Shown: positions 1-8,369 of the stretch, piece by piece | Position numbering within the stretch: the stretch's first letter is position 1 | Layout of the letters: each line of letters begins with the position of its first letter | DNA from: Methylococcales bacterium | Lineage (GTDB): Bacteria > Pseudomonadota > Gammaproteobacteria > JABHGC01 | Direction: 5' to 3' | DNA length: 45,009 bases | Assembly (NCBI GenBank): GCA_018672285.1 | Contig: JABHGC010000023.1 | Location: 1 to 45,009 of the forward strand | The notes under the pieces: generated by a model | The model's database searches: none | Told to the model about the DNA's origin: nothing | What the model saw: the letters and a program-made list of their open reading frames with translations, nothing else | Position numbers and translations under genes: made by a program

Positions 1-413
1 ATTGGAATGACTTCAACAGGTAATGGGAATTTGCCCATCACGCTAACCAGTTTGCTTTCATCGGCAATACAAACGAATTTTTTACTGGCTGCAGCCACAA
101 TTTTTTCACGTGTTAAAGCGCCGCCGCCACCCTTGATAAGGTGTAAGTTAGAGTTGGACTCATCCGCACCATCCACATAAAGGTCTAATTCACCCGCAGC
201 ATTTAAGTCAAACACTGGAATACCAAGCGCTTTCATACGGTCAGTTGAAACAACTGAGCTGGAAACACCACCTTCAATTTTGTGCTTTATTTTTGCTAAT
301 TCATCAATGAAAAAATTCACTGTTGAGCCAGTGCCAACACCGATGATTCCACCTTCTACGTATTCAATAGCAGCAATGGCTGCGCGTTTTTTATTCTCGT
401 CTTGCTGTGACAT
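1..413 (-). CDS. rpiA: Ribose-5-phosphate isomerase A, 3' part cut by window edge
   Basis: Interconverts ribose 5-phosphate and ribulose 5-phosphate in the non-oxidative pentose phosphate pathway (cytosol). The minus strand from the ATG at 413-411 reads open to the window edge, giving about 137 N-terminal residues of an expected ~220. Family motifs are visible: the GTGSTVN phosphate-binding loop near residue 27, the DGADE active-site motif near residue 81, and the [11 protein letters not shown] motif near residue 94. The gene diverges from ilvA with about 120 bp between the starts. The C-terminal part lies outside the window, so intactness cannot be judged. Confidence 0.95.
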   Translation of the reverse strand, partial: MSQQDENKKRAAIAAIEYVEGGIIGVGTGSTVNFFIDELAKIKHKIEGGVSSSVVSTDRMKALGIPVFDLNAAGELDLYVDGADESNSNLHLIKGGGGALTREKIVAAASKKFVCIADESKLVSVMGKFPLPVEVIP

Positions 414-534
414 AAAGTGGGTTGTCCTAATCATTATTAAGTAAGATTGCTGACCGACCTTTAGTCAGCAGGATTTTGTTGTTAGAATAACGCGGTTCTG
501 GCTCTCTGTCACTAATCTGGGAATTTTACAAATA

Positions 535-2052
535 ATGCCAACATCTTATATCGAAAAAATCTTACGTGCGCGTGTTTACGATGTCGCAAAGGAAACGCCG
601 TTAGAGCTTGCGAAAAATTTATCCGCCCGGATTCAAAATCAAGTCTTTCTAAAGAGAGAAGATTTACAGCCCGTGTTTTCATTTAAAATTCGGGGAGCCT
701 ACAACAAAATAGTGTCACTTTCAGAAGAAGAGGGCAAAAGAGGTGTGATTACGGCGTCCGCTGGTAACCATGCACAAGGTGTTGCATTGTCTGCGGCTAA
801 AAGAGGCATTAAATCGGTGATAGTGATGCCGAAAACGACACCAGACATTAAAGTGAAATCGGTTCGTCAACTCGGTGGTAAAGCGGTGCTTGTTGGTGAT
901 AGTTATGATGAAGCTTATGAGTATGCCATGGCGTTATCGAAAGAAACAGGGATGGTGTATGTGCACCCATATGATGACCCTGAAGTGATTGCTGGCCAAG
1001 GCACCATTGGTATGGAAATTTTACGGCAGCACCCTGAAAAAATAGACGCCATTTTTATTCCTGTCGGTGGTGGTGGCTTACTGGCAGGCGTTGCAGCTTA
1101 TGTAAAATATGTTCGTCCAGGCATTAAAATTATTGGTGTAGAGCCTGAAGATGCGGCATCTATGTATGTTGCATTAAGAGATAACCGAAGAAAAACATTA
1201 AAGCATGTTGGTTTGTTTGCCGATGGCGTTGCAGTGCGCCAGGCAGGAAAGGAAACGTTTCGGGTTGCTAAAGAAGTGGTTGATGAAATCGTGTTGGTTA
1301 ATTCTGATGAGATTTGTGCGGCGATAAAAGACATCTTTGATGATACCCGTGGTATTGCAGAGCCTGCAGGCGCATTAGCTGTGGCAGGGTTGAAAAAATA
1401 TGTTGAGCGTGAGCAGTTGCAAGACGGTGAATTTGTCGCCATTGAAAGTGGGGCGAATATTAATTTTGATCGTTTGCGCTCGGTGGCAGAACGTGCTGAG
1501 TTAGGCGAGCAACGTGAGGCGTTATTTGCCGTGACCATCCCTGAGGTGCCGGGTAGCTTTATGGCCTTTTGTAAAGCCATCGGCAAAATGGGCATTACTG
1601 AATTTAATTACCGTTATGCGAATGATGTGATGGCGAACGTCTTTGTGGGGATTGAGTTGCGGGCACCAACGGACAAGCAAATGGTGATGGATCGTTTGGT
1701 TGCTAAAAAGTACCCTGTTATAGATTTGTCTGACAATGAAATGGCCAAACTGCATGTTCGACACATGGTCGGTGGGCATGCCCAGGGAATTGAAAATGAG
1801 CGTTTATTTCGCTTTGAATTTCCTGAGCGGCCAGGTGCCTTGATGGATTTTTTGATTAAAATGGGTAAACAGTGGAATACCAGTTTATTTCATTACCGTA
1901 ACAATGGTGCGGCATTTGGTCGGGTGCTGATTGGCATTCAGGTGCTGGATGGTGAAACGGTCAAGTTTGATGAGTTTTTAAAAGAGATGGGCTATACCTA
2001 CGTGGAAGAGACCAAAAATATGGCCTACAAACTGTTTGTGAGCAGCCAATAA
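535..2052 (+). CDS. ilvA: Threonine ammonia-lyase, biosynthetic
   Basis: PLP enzyme that deaminates threonine to 2-oxobutanoate, the first committed step of isoleucine synthesis. At 505 aa it has the length of the biosynthetic, two-ACT form. The N-terminal ~320 residues are the fold-type II PLP domain, with Schiff-base Lys51 in the FSFKIRGAYNK motif and a GGGGLL phosphate-binding loop near residue 178. The C-terminal ~180 residues hold two ACT-like repeats (about 326-400 and 420-500), both containing a PGxxM/L-F core; in this family they mediate allosteric feedback by isoleucine and valine. The gene converges on fau with 9 bp between the stop codons. The start is the ATG at 535; no strong Shine-Dalgarno is visible before it. 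Confidence 0.97.
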   Translation: MPTSYIEKILRARVYDVAKETPLELAKNLSARIQNQVFLKREDLQPVFSFKIRGAYNKIVSLSEEEGKRGVITASAGNHAQGVALSAAKRGIKSVIVMPKTTPDIKVKSVRQLGGKAVLVGDSYDEAYEYAMALSKETGMVYVHPYDDPEVIAGQGTIGMEILRQHPEKIDAIFIPVGGGGLLAGVAAYVKYVRPGIKIIGVEPEDAASMYVALRDNRRKTLKHVGLFADGVAVRQAGKETFRVAKEVVDEIVLVNSDEICAAIKDIFDDTRGIAEPAGALAVAGLKKYVEREQLQDGEFVAIESGANINFDRLRSVAERAELGEQREALFAVTIPEVPGSFMAFCKAIGKMGITEFNYRYANDVMANVFVGIELRAPTDKQMVMDRLVAKKYPVIDLSDNEMAKLHVRHMVGGHAQGIENERLFRFEFPERPGALMDFLIKMGKQWNTSLFHYRNNGAAFGRVLIGIQVLDGETVKFDEFLKEMGYTYVEETKNMAYKLFVSSQ

Positions 2053-2061
2053 AGCCTATTT

Positions 2062-2616
2062 TTATGGCTGCGGCTCTATAAAGCCTGACTCTGTTAGAAT
2101 TTTATGCAGAGGGATGTCCCATTCTTGTGCTTGAATCTGGCCTTGTTGTTGGCAGTTATGGGCAATACCGACTCTAATGGGGGTTGGGTTGTCTCTTACA
2201 GAGCTTAAGGTGCGGTCGTAAAAGCCACCGCCCATGCCTAAGCGGTGTCCTTGCGTGTCGAAACCCACTAATGGCAGGCAGATGACGTCTAGGGCTTCAA
2301 GAGGGGTATATTGAGACTCTTGTGGTTCTAAAATACCAAACCGATTTGGTGTAGTGTCCACTTTGGGGTGGTAATGGGCAAAGTTAAGCGCCTGCGATTG
2401 GCGTTTGAGTACAGGGAGGTATACGGTTTTGTTGGCTGAGAGTAATAAGTCAATGAGTGGTTTTAAGCTGATCTCACCATCAACTGCCCAATAGCAAGCA
2501 AAGTGTTGGTGTTGAAATAAAGGTGAGCCTGTAAATGCACTCGCGAGAGCGTGGGCATGTTGAGACTGTTGTTCTACAGGTATTTGGCGTCGTATATCAC
2601 GAATATTTTGACGCAA
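2062..2616 (-). CDS. fau: 5-formyltetrahydrofolate cyclo-ligase
   Basis: ATP-dependent conversion of 5-formyl-THF to 5,10-methenyl-THF (YgfA/Fau family, also called ygfA). About 184 aa, normal for the family. The N-terminal IRxxRR basic motif and the C-terminal GMGGGFYDR motif near residue 143, the family signature, are both present. The start is uncertain. No in-frame ATG or GTG lies near the conserved N-terminus. The annotated start is TTG at 2616, which lacks a Shine-Dalgarno. An ATT at 2634-2632 lies 5 nt after GGGAGG, which is itself part of the 6S RNA 3' stem. The gene sits directly behind 6S RNA on the same strand, as in E. coli, so cotranscription with read-through from ssrS is likely (inference). 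Folate one-carbon recycling fits with the glycine cleavage genes in this window, but the link is only functional. Confidence 0.93.
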   Translation of the reverse strand: MRQNIRDIRRQIPVEQQSQHAHALASAFTGSPLFQHQHFACYWAVDGEISLKPLIDLLLSANKTVYLPVLKRQSQALNFAHYHPKVDTTPNRFGILEPQESQYTPLEALDVICLPLVGFDTQGHRLGMGGGFYDRTLSSVRDNPTPIRVGIAHNCQQQGQIQAQEWDIPLHKILTESGFIEPQP

Positions 2617-2638
2617 TTGCGTGTTGGTTAAAATAAAA

Positions 2639-2815
2639 ACCTCCCGCTGTGCCGGTGGAAGCTATCGTCCCTGAACCACTGGTTCAGGTGGAAACAAGAC
2701 TTAAACATCAGGCTCTCTACCAGAGGCAGATATGCACAACAGTTTAAGGGGCCTGTCTCCTGGGTTAGTTATTAGGCTCAGAGGCACCCAGCGCCGGTCG
2801 TACACAGCAGGAGAT
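2639..2815 (-). ncRNA. ssrS: 6S RNA
   Basis: Regulatory RNA that binds sigma-70 RNA polymerase holoenzyme by mimicking an open promoter. On the minus strand the 5' end (from about 2815) pairs with the 3' end (to about 2639): AUCUCCUGCUGUG against CACAGCGGGAGGU, 13 pairs including two G-U. Inside the 3' half, CACCUGAACC-AGU-GGUUCAGGG forms the terminal stem-loop, closely resembling the CCUUGAACCAAGGGUUCAAGG hairpin of E. coli 6S RNA. Length is about 177 nt, typical of the family. A U-rich run follows at once. The location between zapA and fau matches E. coli synteny. The ends are inferred from pairing and from the promoter spacing. Confidence 0.93.
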
Positions 2816-2820
2816 ACCTA

Positions 2821-2850
2821 TAATTAAACGCTAAATTGGCAGAAATTCAA
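2821..2850 (-). promoter_or_regulatory. Candidate promoter of 6S RNA
   Basis: On the minus strand TTGAAT (2850-2845) and TAATTA (2826-2821) are separated by 18 bp. This places transcription initiation about 6-7 nt downstream, close to 2815, which is where the 6S closing stem begins. The agreement between the -10 spacing and the RNA 5' end is the main support. The boxes are moderate matches to sigma-70 consensus. Confidence 0.55.
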
Positions 2851-2913
2851 GGGCAAATGTGTGAATAATTGTTAACAGGTTGATCTGTATCAAGAAATAA
2901 ATTTAAAGGGTTA

Positions 2914-3228
2914 TTACGCGTTGACTTCGCCTTCTGATGGCGTTAGCTGAAGCTTGATTTTATGTTGCATGTTACGGACGCTATTGATTGTATCTTGTTG
3001 AATTTCTGGCTTTTTTTGTTGTTCAGCTAAGAGTTCGTGAGAGATGTTCAAGGCGGCCATAACGGCGATTTGATCAGCCCCGATGATGCGGCCAGACTGT
3101 TTTATCTCTTGCATCTTTTGCTGTAAGTAGCTGGCAGCTTGGTGCAGCGAGGCTTCTTCACCGGCAGGGCATGCGACACGGTATTCTTTGCCGAGAATTT
3201 TAAAGGTAATAGGGGTTGCGCTGGCCAT
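2914..3228 (-). CDS. zapA: Cell division protein ZapA
   Basis: FtsZ-associated protein that cross-links and stabilises Z-ring protofilaments at midcell. 104 aa, typical for ZapA. The N-terminal part (about 1-60) carries the FtsZ-binding fold with the family sequence ITFKILGKEYRVACPAGEE; the rest (about 60-104) is the helical, coiled-coil-forming tail including the MAALNISHELL motif. The ATG at 3228 lies directly after the stop of the upstream coiled-coil gene with no spacer, so the two are probably translationally coupled. It precedes 6S RNA on the same strand, the usual gammaproteobacterial order. Confidence 0.95.
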   Translation of the reverse strand: MASATPITFKILGKEYRVACPAGEEASLHQAASYLQQKMQEIKQSGRIIGADQIAVMAALNISHELLAEQQKKPEIQQDTINSVRNMQHKIKLQLTPSEGEVNA

Positions 3229-3453
3229 TTATTGCTCCAAAATTTTAAGTCGGTTGATCATACTTTCTACTCGGTCACGCGCGTGTGCGGTTTTTTCAAC
3301 GAGGTCATCGTGCTCAACTTCCATTTCAGAAACCTTGGTTTTTAACTGTGCATTTTCAAGTTGTAGTGCTTGGTAGGCATTTAAAAGCGCATCAACCTGA
3401 GGAAGGAGTTGGACGACTTCGGTGTTTAGATCGTCTGCAGGTGCTTCAGACAT
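3229..3453 (-). CDS. Small coiled-coil protein (TIGR02449/ZapB-like)
   Basis: A 74-aa protein. Residues 15-72 are predicted mostly as one long helix with heptad leucines (LLPQVDALLNAYQALQLENA and onward), so a coiled coil. Small proteins of this type directly upstream of zapA are common in gammaproteobacteria and are annotated as TIGR02449 family; similarity to ZapB is in shape only. Its stop codon abuts the zapA start, suggesting a two-gene operon. A role with ZapA in Z-ring organisation is inferred from context and is not shown by the sequence. Confidence 0.8.
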   Translation of the reverse strand: MSEAPADDLNTEVVQLLPQVDALLNAYQALQLENAQLKTKVSEMEVEHDDLVEKTAHARDRVESMINRLKILEQ

Positions 3454-3559
3454 GGATAAGACCTTTTTTATTCGGAGTTTGGCTGATTCTATGCTGAAAT
3501 GGCAATTTCTCCAAATCGGGTTATGATAGGCCTTTGCGAAGCTAAGGGAGTAGGGTTTT

Positions 3560-4111
3560 TTGGTATATCCTGAGTATGAAGCTGTTCAGTTGGTTCTGAA
3601 CCAGGTCGAGAGTGAAATGACGGTCTCTGAGGCACATGGCGTGTTGTGTGGTGTGTTGGTGGTTAACCTTCAGGCTGAGGCTAAGTTGTGGGTTACGGAG
3701 GTTGTGGAAGAATATGACCCTAACGATGTGTTATTGGCAGAAAAGCTTCCTGTACTAAATGATCTGTATCAGGCAACAGTCGCATCAATAACCGATGCAC
3801 AAATGGGCTTTGAGCTGTTTTTGCCGGCTGATGAGCAGTTACTGACGATTCGTACTGAGGCGATGAAAACCTGGGTTGAAGGGTTTTTATATGGTGTCGC
3901 GTTGGGTAATTTTGATATGAATAAACTCAGCGCCGATGGTAAAGAGGTTATTCGTGATTTTACTGAGCTGACCAAAATTGATGTCAGTGACATGGAGATT
4001 GATGAGGTTGGTGAAAATAGCCTCATCGAGATCATTGAGTACCTTCGAGTAACGGTGATGTTTTTAGCGCAGGAACTGCATCCTGCGAGCAGTGAAGAAA
4101 CGGTTCATTAA
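3560..4111 (+). CDS. ygfB: YgfB/YecA (UPF0149) family protein
   Basis: 183-aa acidic protein of the UPF0149 family. The N-terminal SEAHGVLCGVL motif (near residue 24) and the central WVEGFLYGVALG motif are the family's hallmarks. It lies between zapA (divergent) and pepP (same strand), as in E. coli. The proposed start is TTG at 3560, preceded by GGGAG about 8-9 nt upstream; no ATG or GTG fits the conserved N-terminus. In Pseudomonas the YgfB family has been linked to gene regulation, but I cannot infer the function here. It probably forms the first gene of a ygfB-pepP unit (15-bp gap). Confidence 0.9.
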   Translation: MVYPEYEAVQLVLNQVESEMTVSEAHGVLCGVLVVNLQAEAKLWVTEVVEEYDPNDVLLAEKLPVLNDLYQATVASITDAQMGFELFLPADEQLLTIRTEAMKTWVEGFLYGVALGNFDMNKLSADGKEVIRDFTELTKIDVSDMEIDEVGENSLIEIIEYLRVTVMFLAQELHPASSEETVH

Positions 4112-4126
4112 GGATAATAATAATAA

Positions 4127-5443
4127 ATGATGCAACAATCAGAATTTAAGCGAAGACGTCGGCAATTAATGCGTTTGATGGGGGATAATACGATTGCCAT
4201 TATCCCTGCAGCAGGTATTTCGCCAAGAAATAGAGATGTTGAATACACCTACCGGCAAGACAGTGACTTTCAGTATTTAACGGGTTTTCCTGAGCCTGAA
4301 GCCTTGGCTGTGTTAATTCCTGGGCGAAAAGAAGCCGAGTATATTTTATTTTGCCGAGAGCGTGATCCTGAAAAAGAAATGTGGGATGGAAAGCGAGCGG
4401 GTCTTGAGGGGGCCGCTGAAACCTTTGGCGCTGACGATGCATTCCCATTTGATGATCTAGAGGATATTTTGTCGGGTTTGATTGAGAACCGAGAAAAAAT
4501 TTATATAGCGATGGGTAAAAATCCTGATTTAGACCACCAAATTGGCGAGTGGGTGCTGAATATTCGTGAAAACTCGCGCGCAGGAATCAAGGCACCTCTT
4601 GAGTTTGTCGATTTAGACCACGTAGTACATGATTTGCGTTTGTATAAAAGCAGAGCTGAAATTGCCGTGATGCGAAAAGCGGCAAAAATTTCTGCAGCAG
4701 CACACAAGCAGTTAATGAAAGTGTGTGAGCCAGGGATGAATGAGCGCCAATTGCAGGTTGAATTTGCTTATTTTTGTGGCCAGCAAGGGGCTGTTGAACA
4801 AGCTTACCCCTCTATTGTCGGTGGCGGTGATAACGCCTGTATTTTGCACTATATTGACAATAATGAAGAATTAATCTCGGGGGATTTGGTCTTAATTGAT
4901 GCTGGCTGTGAATTAGCGTGTTATGCCTCAGACATCACTCGAACCTTCCCTGTTAATGGGGTTTTTAGCCCGGCGCAACGTGACTTATATCAGCTGGTTT
5001 TAGATGCTCAGCATGCGGCTATTGCTGCTGTTAAACCGGGCGCTAAATGGGATGACCCTCATAATGCCGCAGTCAAAGTCATCACGAAAGGTTTGGTTAA
5101 ACTTGGTTTGCTCAAGGGCAAGGTCAGCCAGCTGATCAAAGATACCGCTTATCGTACTTTTTTTATGCATCGTACTGGGCACTGGCTGGGGATGGATGTT
5201 CATGATGTCGGTGATTATCGGGTTGCGGATGTTTCCCGTGAGTTAGAGCCCGGTATGGTGTTGACAGTAGAGCCGGGTCTTTATGTGGCGAGAGGCAGCA
5301 AAACGGCGAAAAAATGGTGGGGCATCGGCATTCGAATTGAAGATGATATTTTAGTGACTAAAGAGGGTTGTGATGTGTTGTCCTCTGCTGTGCCAAAAGA
5401 AATTTCTGACATCGAGTCGTTAATGGCAACCGCGAAAAAATGA
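4127..5443 (+). CDS. pepP: Xaa-Pro aminopeptidase
   Basis: Mn-dependent aminopeptidase P, releasing N-terminal residues next to proline. 438 aa, as in E. coli (about 440). The N-terminal non-catalytic domain (about 1-170) is followed by the pita-bread catalytic domain. Metal ligands are recognisable: Asp258 (LIDAG), Asp269 (SDITRTFP), the His of TGHWLGMDVHD, the Glu of VEPGLYV and the Glu of GIRIEDD. The start is ATG at 4127, with AGGATAA upstream. A second ATG follows immediately at 4130 and cannot be excluded. The gene is part of the conserved ygfB-pepP-ubiH-ubiI order. Confidence 0.97.
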   Translation: MMQQSEFKRRRRQLMRLMGDNTIAIIPAAGISPRNRDVEYTYRQDSDFQYLTGFPEPEALAVLIPGRKEAEYILFCRERDPEKEMWDGKRAGLEGAAETFGADDAFPFDDLEDILSGLIENREKIYIAMGKNPDLDHQIGEWVLNIRENSRAGIKAPLEFVDLDHVVHDLRLYKSRAEIAVMRKAAKISAAAHKQLMKVCEPGMNERQLQVEFAYFCGQQGAVEQAYPSIVGGGDNACILHYIDNNEELISGDLVLIDAGCELACYASDITRTFPVNGVFSPAQRDLYQLVLDAQHAAIAAVKPGAKWDDPHNAAVKVITKGLVKLGLLKGKVSQLIKDTAYRTFFMHRTGHWLGMDVHDVGDYRVADVSRELEPGMVLTVEPGLYVARGSKTAKKWWGIGIRIEDDILVTKEGCDVLSSAVPKEISDIESLMATAKK

Positions 5444-5567
5444 ATGATGTGAATGGCTTTTGAGCCCATTCTTAGGTTAGGTTTTATTCGGATGTGTTTT
5501 TTTTATGGTGAAATGAATCAGGGCTAAATTCTGTCGTTCTGCAGTATGGTAAGTTAGGAGTTACGTT

Positions 5568-6749
5568 GTGGCTGAGTATGATGTGGTGATTGTCGGTGGC
5601 GGATTGGTGGGGAGTAGTCTGGCTTGCTTGTTAGCTAAGCTCGATTTACGTGTTGCGCTATTAGAGTCTCGACCAATAAAAGCAGATGCTAAGCCTCATT
5701 ATGATGACAGAGTGATTGCCTTATCATACAGCGCGAAAGTGATTTTTGAAAAAATGTCTGTGTGGCCTTTGTTAGTGGATGAAGCAACACCTATTCATCA
5801 TATTCATGTGTCGCAAAAATCAGCTTTTGGTACTGCACACTTAGACCGAGAAGATTTATATGCTGAATCTTTGGGTTATGTTGCGCCAGCGAGAGCCATT
5901 GGTTCTGCACTGCATCAGCAGTTAAATCAGTTGTCGAATATTACCGTTTACAGCCCTGCAACGCTGAAACGTTTGGAATCTTCAGATGTGGGTGTTGTTG
6001 CTGAAGTTGAAGTCAATGGTATTGTGGAAACAGTGGAATGCGCATTGTTGGTGGCTGCTGATGGCGTTAACTCAACGGTGCGTACTGAAATGGGGTGGGC
6101 GGCAACAGAGGTGTACTACCACCAGCATGCCATGATTTGTAATGTGACCCTATCTGAATACCACGACAATATTGCTTACGAACGGTTTTCTGTTGCTGGC
6201 CCTATGGCGATGCTACCTCTTAAAGACAAACAAATGGCATGCGTTTGGACGGTTGATGAAACTGAGCTAGCGCAAAAACTCGCATTGTCGGACTCTGAGT
6301 TTATGGCTGAATTGCAAGCGCAGTTTGGTTATAGAGTAGGGCATGTGGAGTTAGTCGGTCAACGTAGCCACTTCCCTTTAAAGCAAACGAGAGTCAAGCA
6401 CTTTGCAGGGGATCGTGTGGCACTCATCGGTAATGCTGCACATGCAATGCATCCGGTAGCCGGCCAAGGGTTTAATCTGGGGCTGCGAGATGCCGATGCG
6501 ATTTTTACCATGATGCAAGGGTTGCAAAATTCAGGTCAAGTATTTACGGATAATGGCTTGTTGCAACAATATCAACTGGCTCGCCAAAAAGACCATCAGT
6601 GGGTGATGGGAGCAACTCATGCATTAATTAAAATATTTGCTCTGCCAGGGTTGCCCAGTCAATGGTTGAGATCAATGGCTTTATTAAGTTTTGAGGCGAT
6701 GCCGAATATTAAAAATGAACTCACCCGGTACGCTATGGGTATGCAGTAA
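5568..6749 (+). CDS. ubiH: Ubiquinone ring hydroxylase UbiH (FAD monooxygenase)
   Basis: Flavin-dependent monooxygenase for a ring hydroxylation in ubiquinone biosynthesis (UbiH/UbiF/VisC/COQ6 family). 393 aa. N-terminal FAD Rossmann motif GGGLVGSSLACLL (about 9-21), a central VAADGVNSTVR DG motif, and the C-terminal FAD-binding GNAAHAMHPVAGQGFNLGLRD motif. GTG start at 5568 with TAGGAG 7 nt upstream. Assignment to UbiH rather than UbiI rests mainly on gene order (pepP-ubiH-ubiI as in E. coli). The next gene starts 10 bp after this stop, so the two hydroxylases are likely cotranscribed. Confidence 0.92.
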   Translation: MAEYDVVIVGGGLVGSSLACLLAKLDLRVALLESRPIKADAKPHYDDRVIALSYSAKVIFEKMSVWPLLVDEATPIHHIHVSQKSAFGTAHLDREDLYAESLGYVAPARAIGSALHQQLNQLSNITVYSPATLKRLESSDVGVVAEVEVNGIVETVECALLVAADGVNSTVRTEMGWAATEVYYHQHAMICNVTLSEYHDNIAYERFSVAGPMAMLPLKDKQMACVWTVDETELAQKLALSDSEFMAELQAQFGYRVGHVELVGQRSHFPLKQTRVKHFAGDRVALIGNAAHAMHPVAGQGFNLGLRDADAIFTMMQGLQNSGQVFTDNGLLQQYQLARQKDHQWVMGATHALIKIFALPGLPSQWLRSMALLSFEAMPNIKNELTRYAMGMQ

Positions 6750-6759
6750 GGAGTCTGTT

Positions 6760-7992
6760 ATGGCAATGGAACAGTCCGCAGTGGTTGTGGGTGGTGGAAT
6801 GGTTGGTGCGGCAACCGCATGCGCTTTGCAGTTGCAAGGCATTCCGGTGACGTTAATTGACCCGTACCCCCCTGTACTCGATGAGGCGTTGCCGAGTGAA
6901 TATGCGATTCGAGTATCCGCTTTGACACTTGCATCAAAGCATATATTACAATCGTTAGGTGCTTGGGATTATATTACTGCTGCGAGGTTGCAGCCTTTTC
7001 AGCAAATGCATGTGTGGGATGCACAGGGAAATGGCGAAATTCATTTTCATGGTGATGATATCTCACAGCCATATTTAGGCTATTTAGTTGAAAATTTTGT
7101 GGTGCAAAAAGCGCTTTGGCAAAGGTTGCAGCAGTTAAGTGTCTGTACGATTAAGGCATCGGTTGAATCCATCTCACCGCTTGGTTCTAAGGGGGAGCAC
7201 CGTTTGGTGTTGGATGATGGGGCTGAGTTACGGGCTAGCTTGGTGATTGCTGCAGATGGTGCAAACTCCCCGCTGCGGAAAATGTTGGGAATTGAAATGG
7301 CTCAGCATGATTATCAGCATACGGCAATCGTTGCTACCGTAAAGCCAGAGTTGAGCCATGATAATACCGCTTGGCAGCGGTTTTTATCAACCGGACCATT
7401 GGCATTTTTACCGCTTCCTGAAGGTTTTTGCTCGATTGTTTGGTCAACGACACCAGAGCAGGCAGATACATTAATGTCTCTTCCTGATGAGGCATTTGAG
7501 CTGCAACTCACACAGGCTTTTGATGGTCGCTTAGGGAAAGTTCAGGTGTGTAGCCAAAGAGGTGCTCACCCGTTAACTCAGCGCCATGTTAGCACTTATG
7601 TGCAGCCTGGTATTGCCTTGGTTGGGGATGCAGCACACACCATTCATCCATTAGCTGGGCAAGGTGTTAATTTAGGGTTGCTGGATGCCGCCTCCATTGC
7701 TGAAGTGGTTGGTAGTGCCTTTCTGAAAAAACAAAATATTGGCGAGCATTTAGTATTAAGGCGCTATGAGCGCTGGCGTAAAGGAAATAATGCGATGATG
7801 ATGTCGGCGATGTCGGCTTTTAAATCTCTTTTTAGTCATACGCTACTGCCAGTTACGTTGGTTAGAAATCTTGGTTTAAAATGGATGAATCGTGCTAAAC
7901 CGTTAAAGCGGGAGATTATGCTAAATGCGGTTGGTTTAAGAGGCGATTTACCTGACATGGCAAAACCGTATTTTAAAGCGAGAAAATCATAG
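6760..7992 (+). CDS. ubiI: Ubiquinone C5-hydroxylase-like FAD monooxygenase UbiI/VisC
   Basis: Second member of the UbiH/UbiI/UbiF/COQ6 family, 410 aa from the ATG at 6760. This start is chosen because AAGGAG lies 7 nt upstream and the FAD motif GGGMVGAATACAL follows at about residue 10-22; longer reading frames would run into ubiH. The VIAADGANSPLRK DG motif and the C-terminal GDAAHTIHPLAGQGVNLGLLD motif are intact. It is only modestly similar to the preceding UbiH, as expected for paralogues with different ring positions. Which hydroxylation it catalyses is inferred from synteny. The next gene's GTG overlaps this stop codon by one base. Confidence 0.88.
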   Translation: MAMEQSAVVVGGGMVGAATACALQLQGIPVTLIDPYPPVLDEALPSEYAIRVSALTLASKHILQSLGAWDYITAARLQPFQQMHVWDAQGNGEIHFHGDDISQPYLGYLVENFVVQKALWQRLQQLSVCTIKASVESISPLGSKGEHRLVLDDGAELRASLVIAADGANSPLRKMLGIEMAQHDYQHTAIVATVKPELSHDNTAWQRFLSTGPLAFLPLPEGFCSIVWSTTPEQADTLMSLPDEAFELQLTQAFDGRLGKVQVCSQRGAHPLTQRHVSTYVQPGIALVGDAAHTIHPLAGQGVNLGLLDAASIAEVVGSAFLKKQNIGEHLVLRRYERWRKGNNAMMMSAMSAFKSLFSHTLLPVTLVRNLGLKWMNRAKPLKREIMLNAVGLRGDLPDMAKPYFKARKS

Positions 7993-8369
7993 TGGGAAAG
8001 CAATTGTTGGCGGTCATTGAGCAAGGTGGGTATCCTAATTTTATCCCAGAATATAAAGCGTTAGGGTTCAATGCTGACATTGTTAATTCGGTCAGAAAAG
8101 CATCTAAGGCCATAAAAAAGCAAAAACCTGATGTGATTGTGGCAGAGTTTAATGTATCTCAAGAGTTTCGAGATCGAGTGAGTAATATTGAATCATTGCT
8201 GGCGAAAGTAGAAAGTGACTCGCCAAAAAGCAAGGTGATTCTGTTTTATGAAAAGGGGCATATGGCAGCATTAGAAGCCGTACAAAAACGCTTTACGATA
8301 GATGTCATTTTGCCATTCCCGATTAACCAAGAAAAACTAATGTCAGTGTTAGCAACGCTAGTGGACTAA
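7992..8369 (+). CDS. Small degenerate receiver-like protein
   Basis: 125-aa protein with the alternating strand/helix layout of a response-regulator receiver domain and nothing else. The third strand reads KPDVIVAEFN (about 45-54), where receivers usually have PDLVLLD; the phospho-acceptor Asp is Glu52 here. The fourth strand VILFYEKGH and the end VILPFPINQEKL resemble the beta4 and beta5 regions, but the usual conserved Lys before the Pro is absent. The N-terminal acidic pair is also missing. I infer a phosphorylation-independent or pseudo-receiver. The GTG start at 7992 overlaps the ubiI TAG, implying translational coupling. The 3' end overlaps the convergent HD-GYP remnant by 4 bp. No function can be named. 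Confidence 0.75.
   Translation: MGKQLLAVIEQGGYPNFIPEYKALGFNADIVNSVRKASKAIKKQKPDVIVAEFNVSQEFRDRVSNIESLLAKVESDSPKSKVILFYEKGHMAALEAVQKRFTIDVILPFPINQEKLMSVLATLVD

Noticed and set aside
5451..5471. Terminator-like hairpin after pepP (GAATGG...CCATTC)
   Set aside because: The short stem has a bulge and is not followed directly by a T-run, so it is too weak to list.
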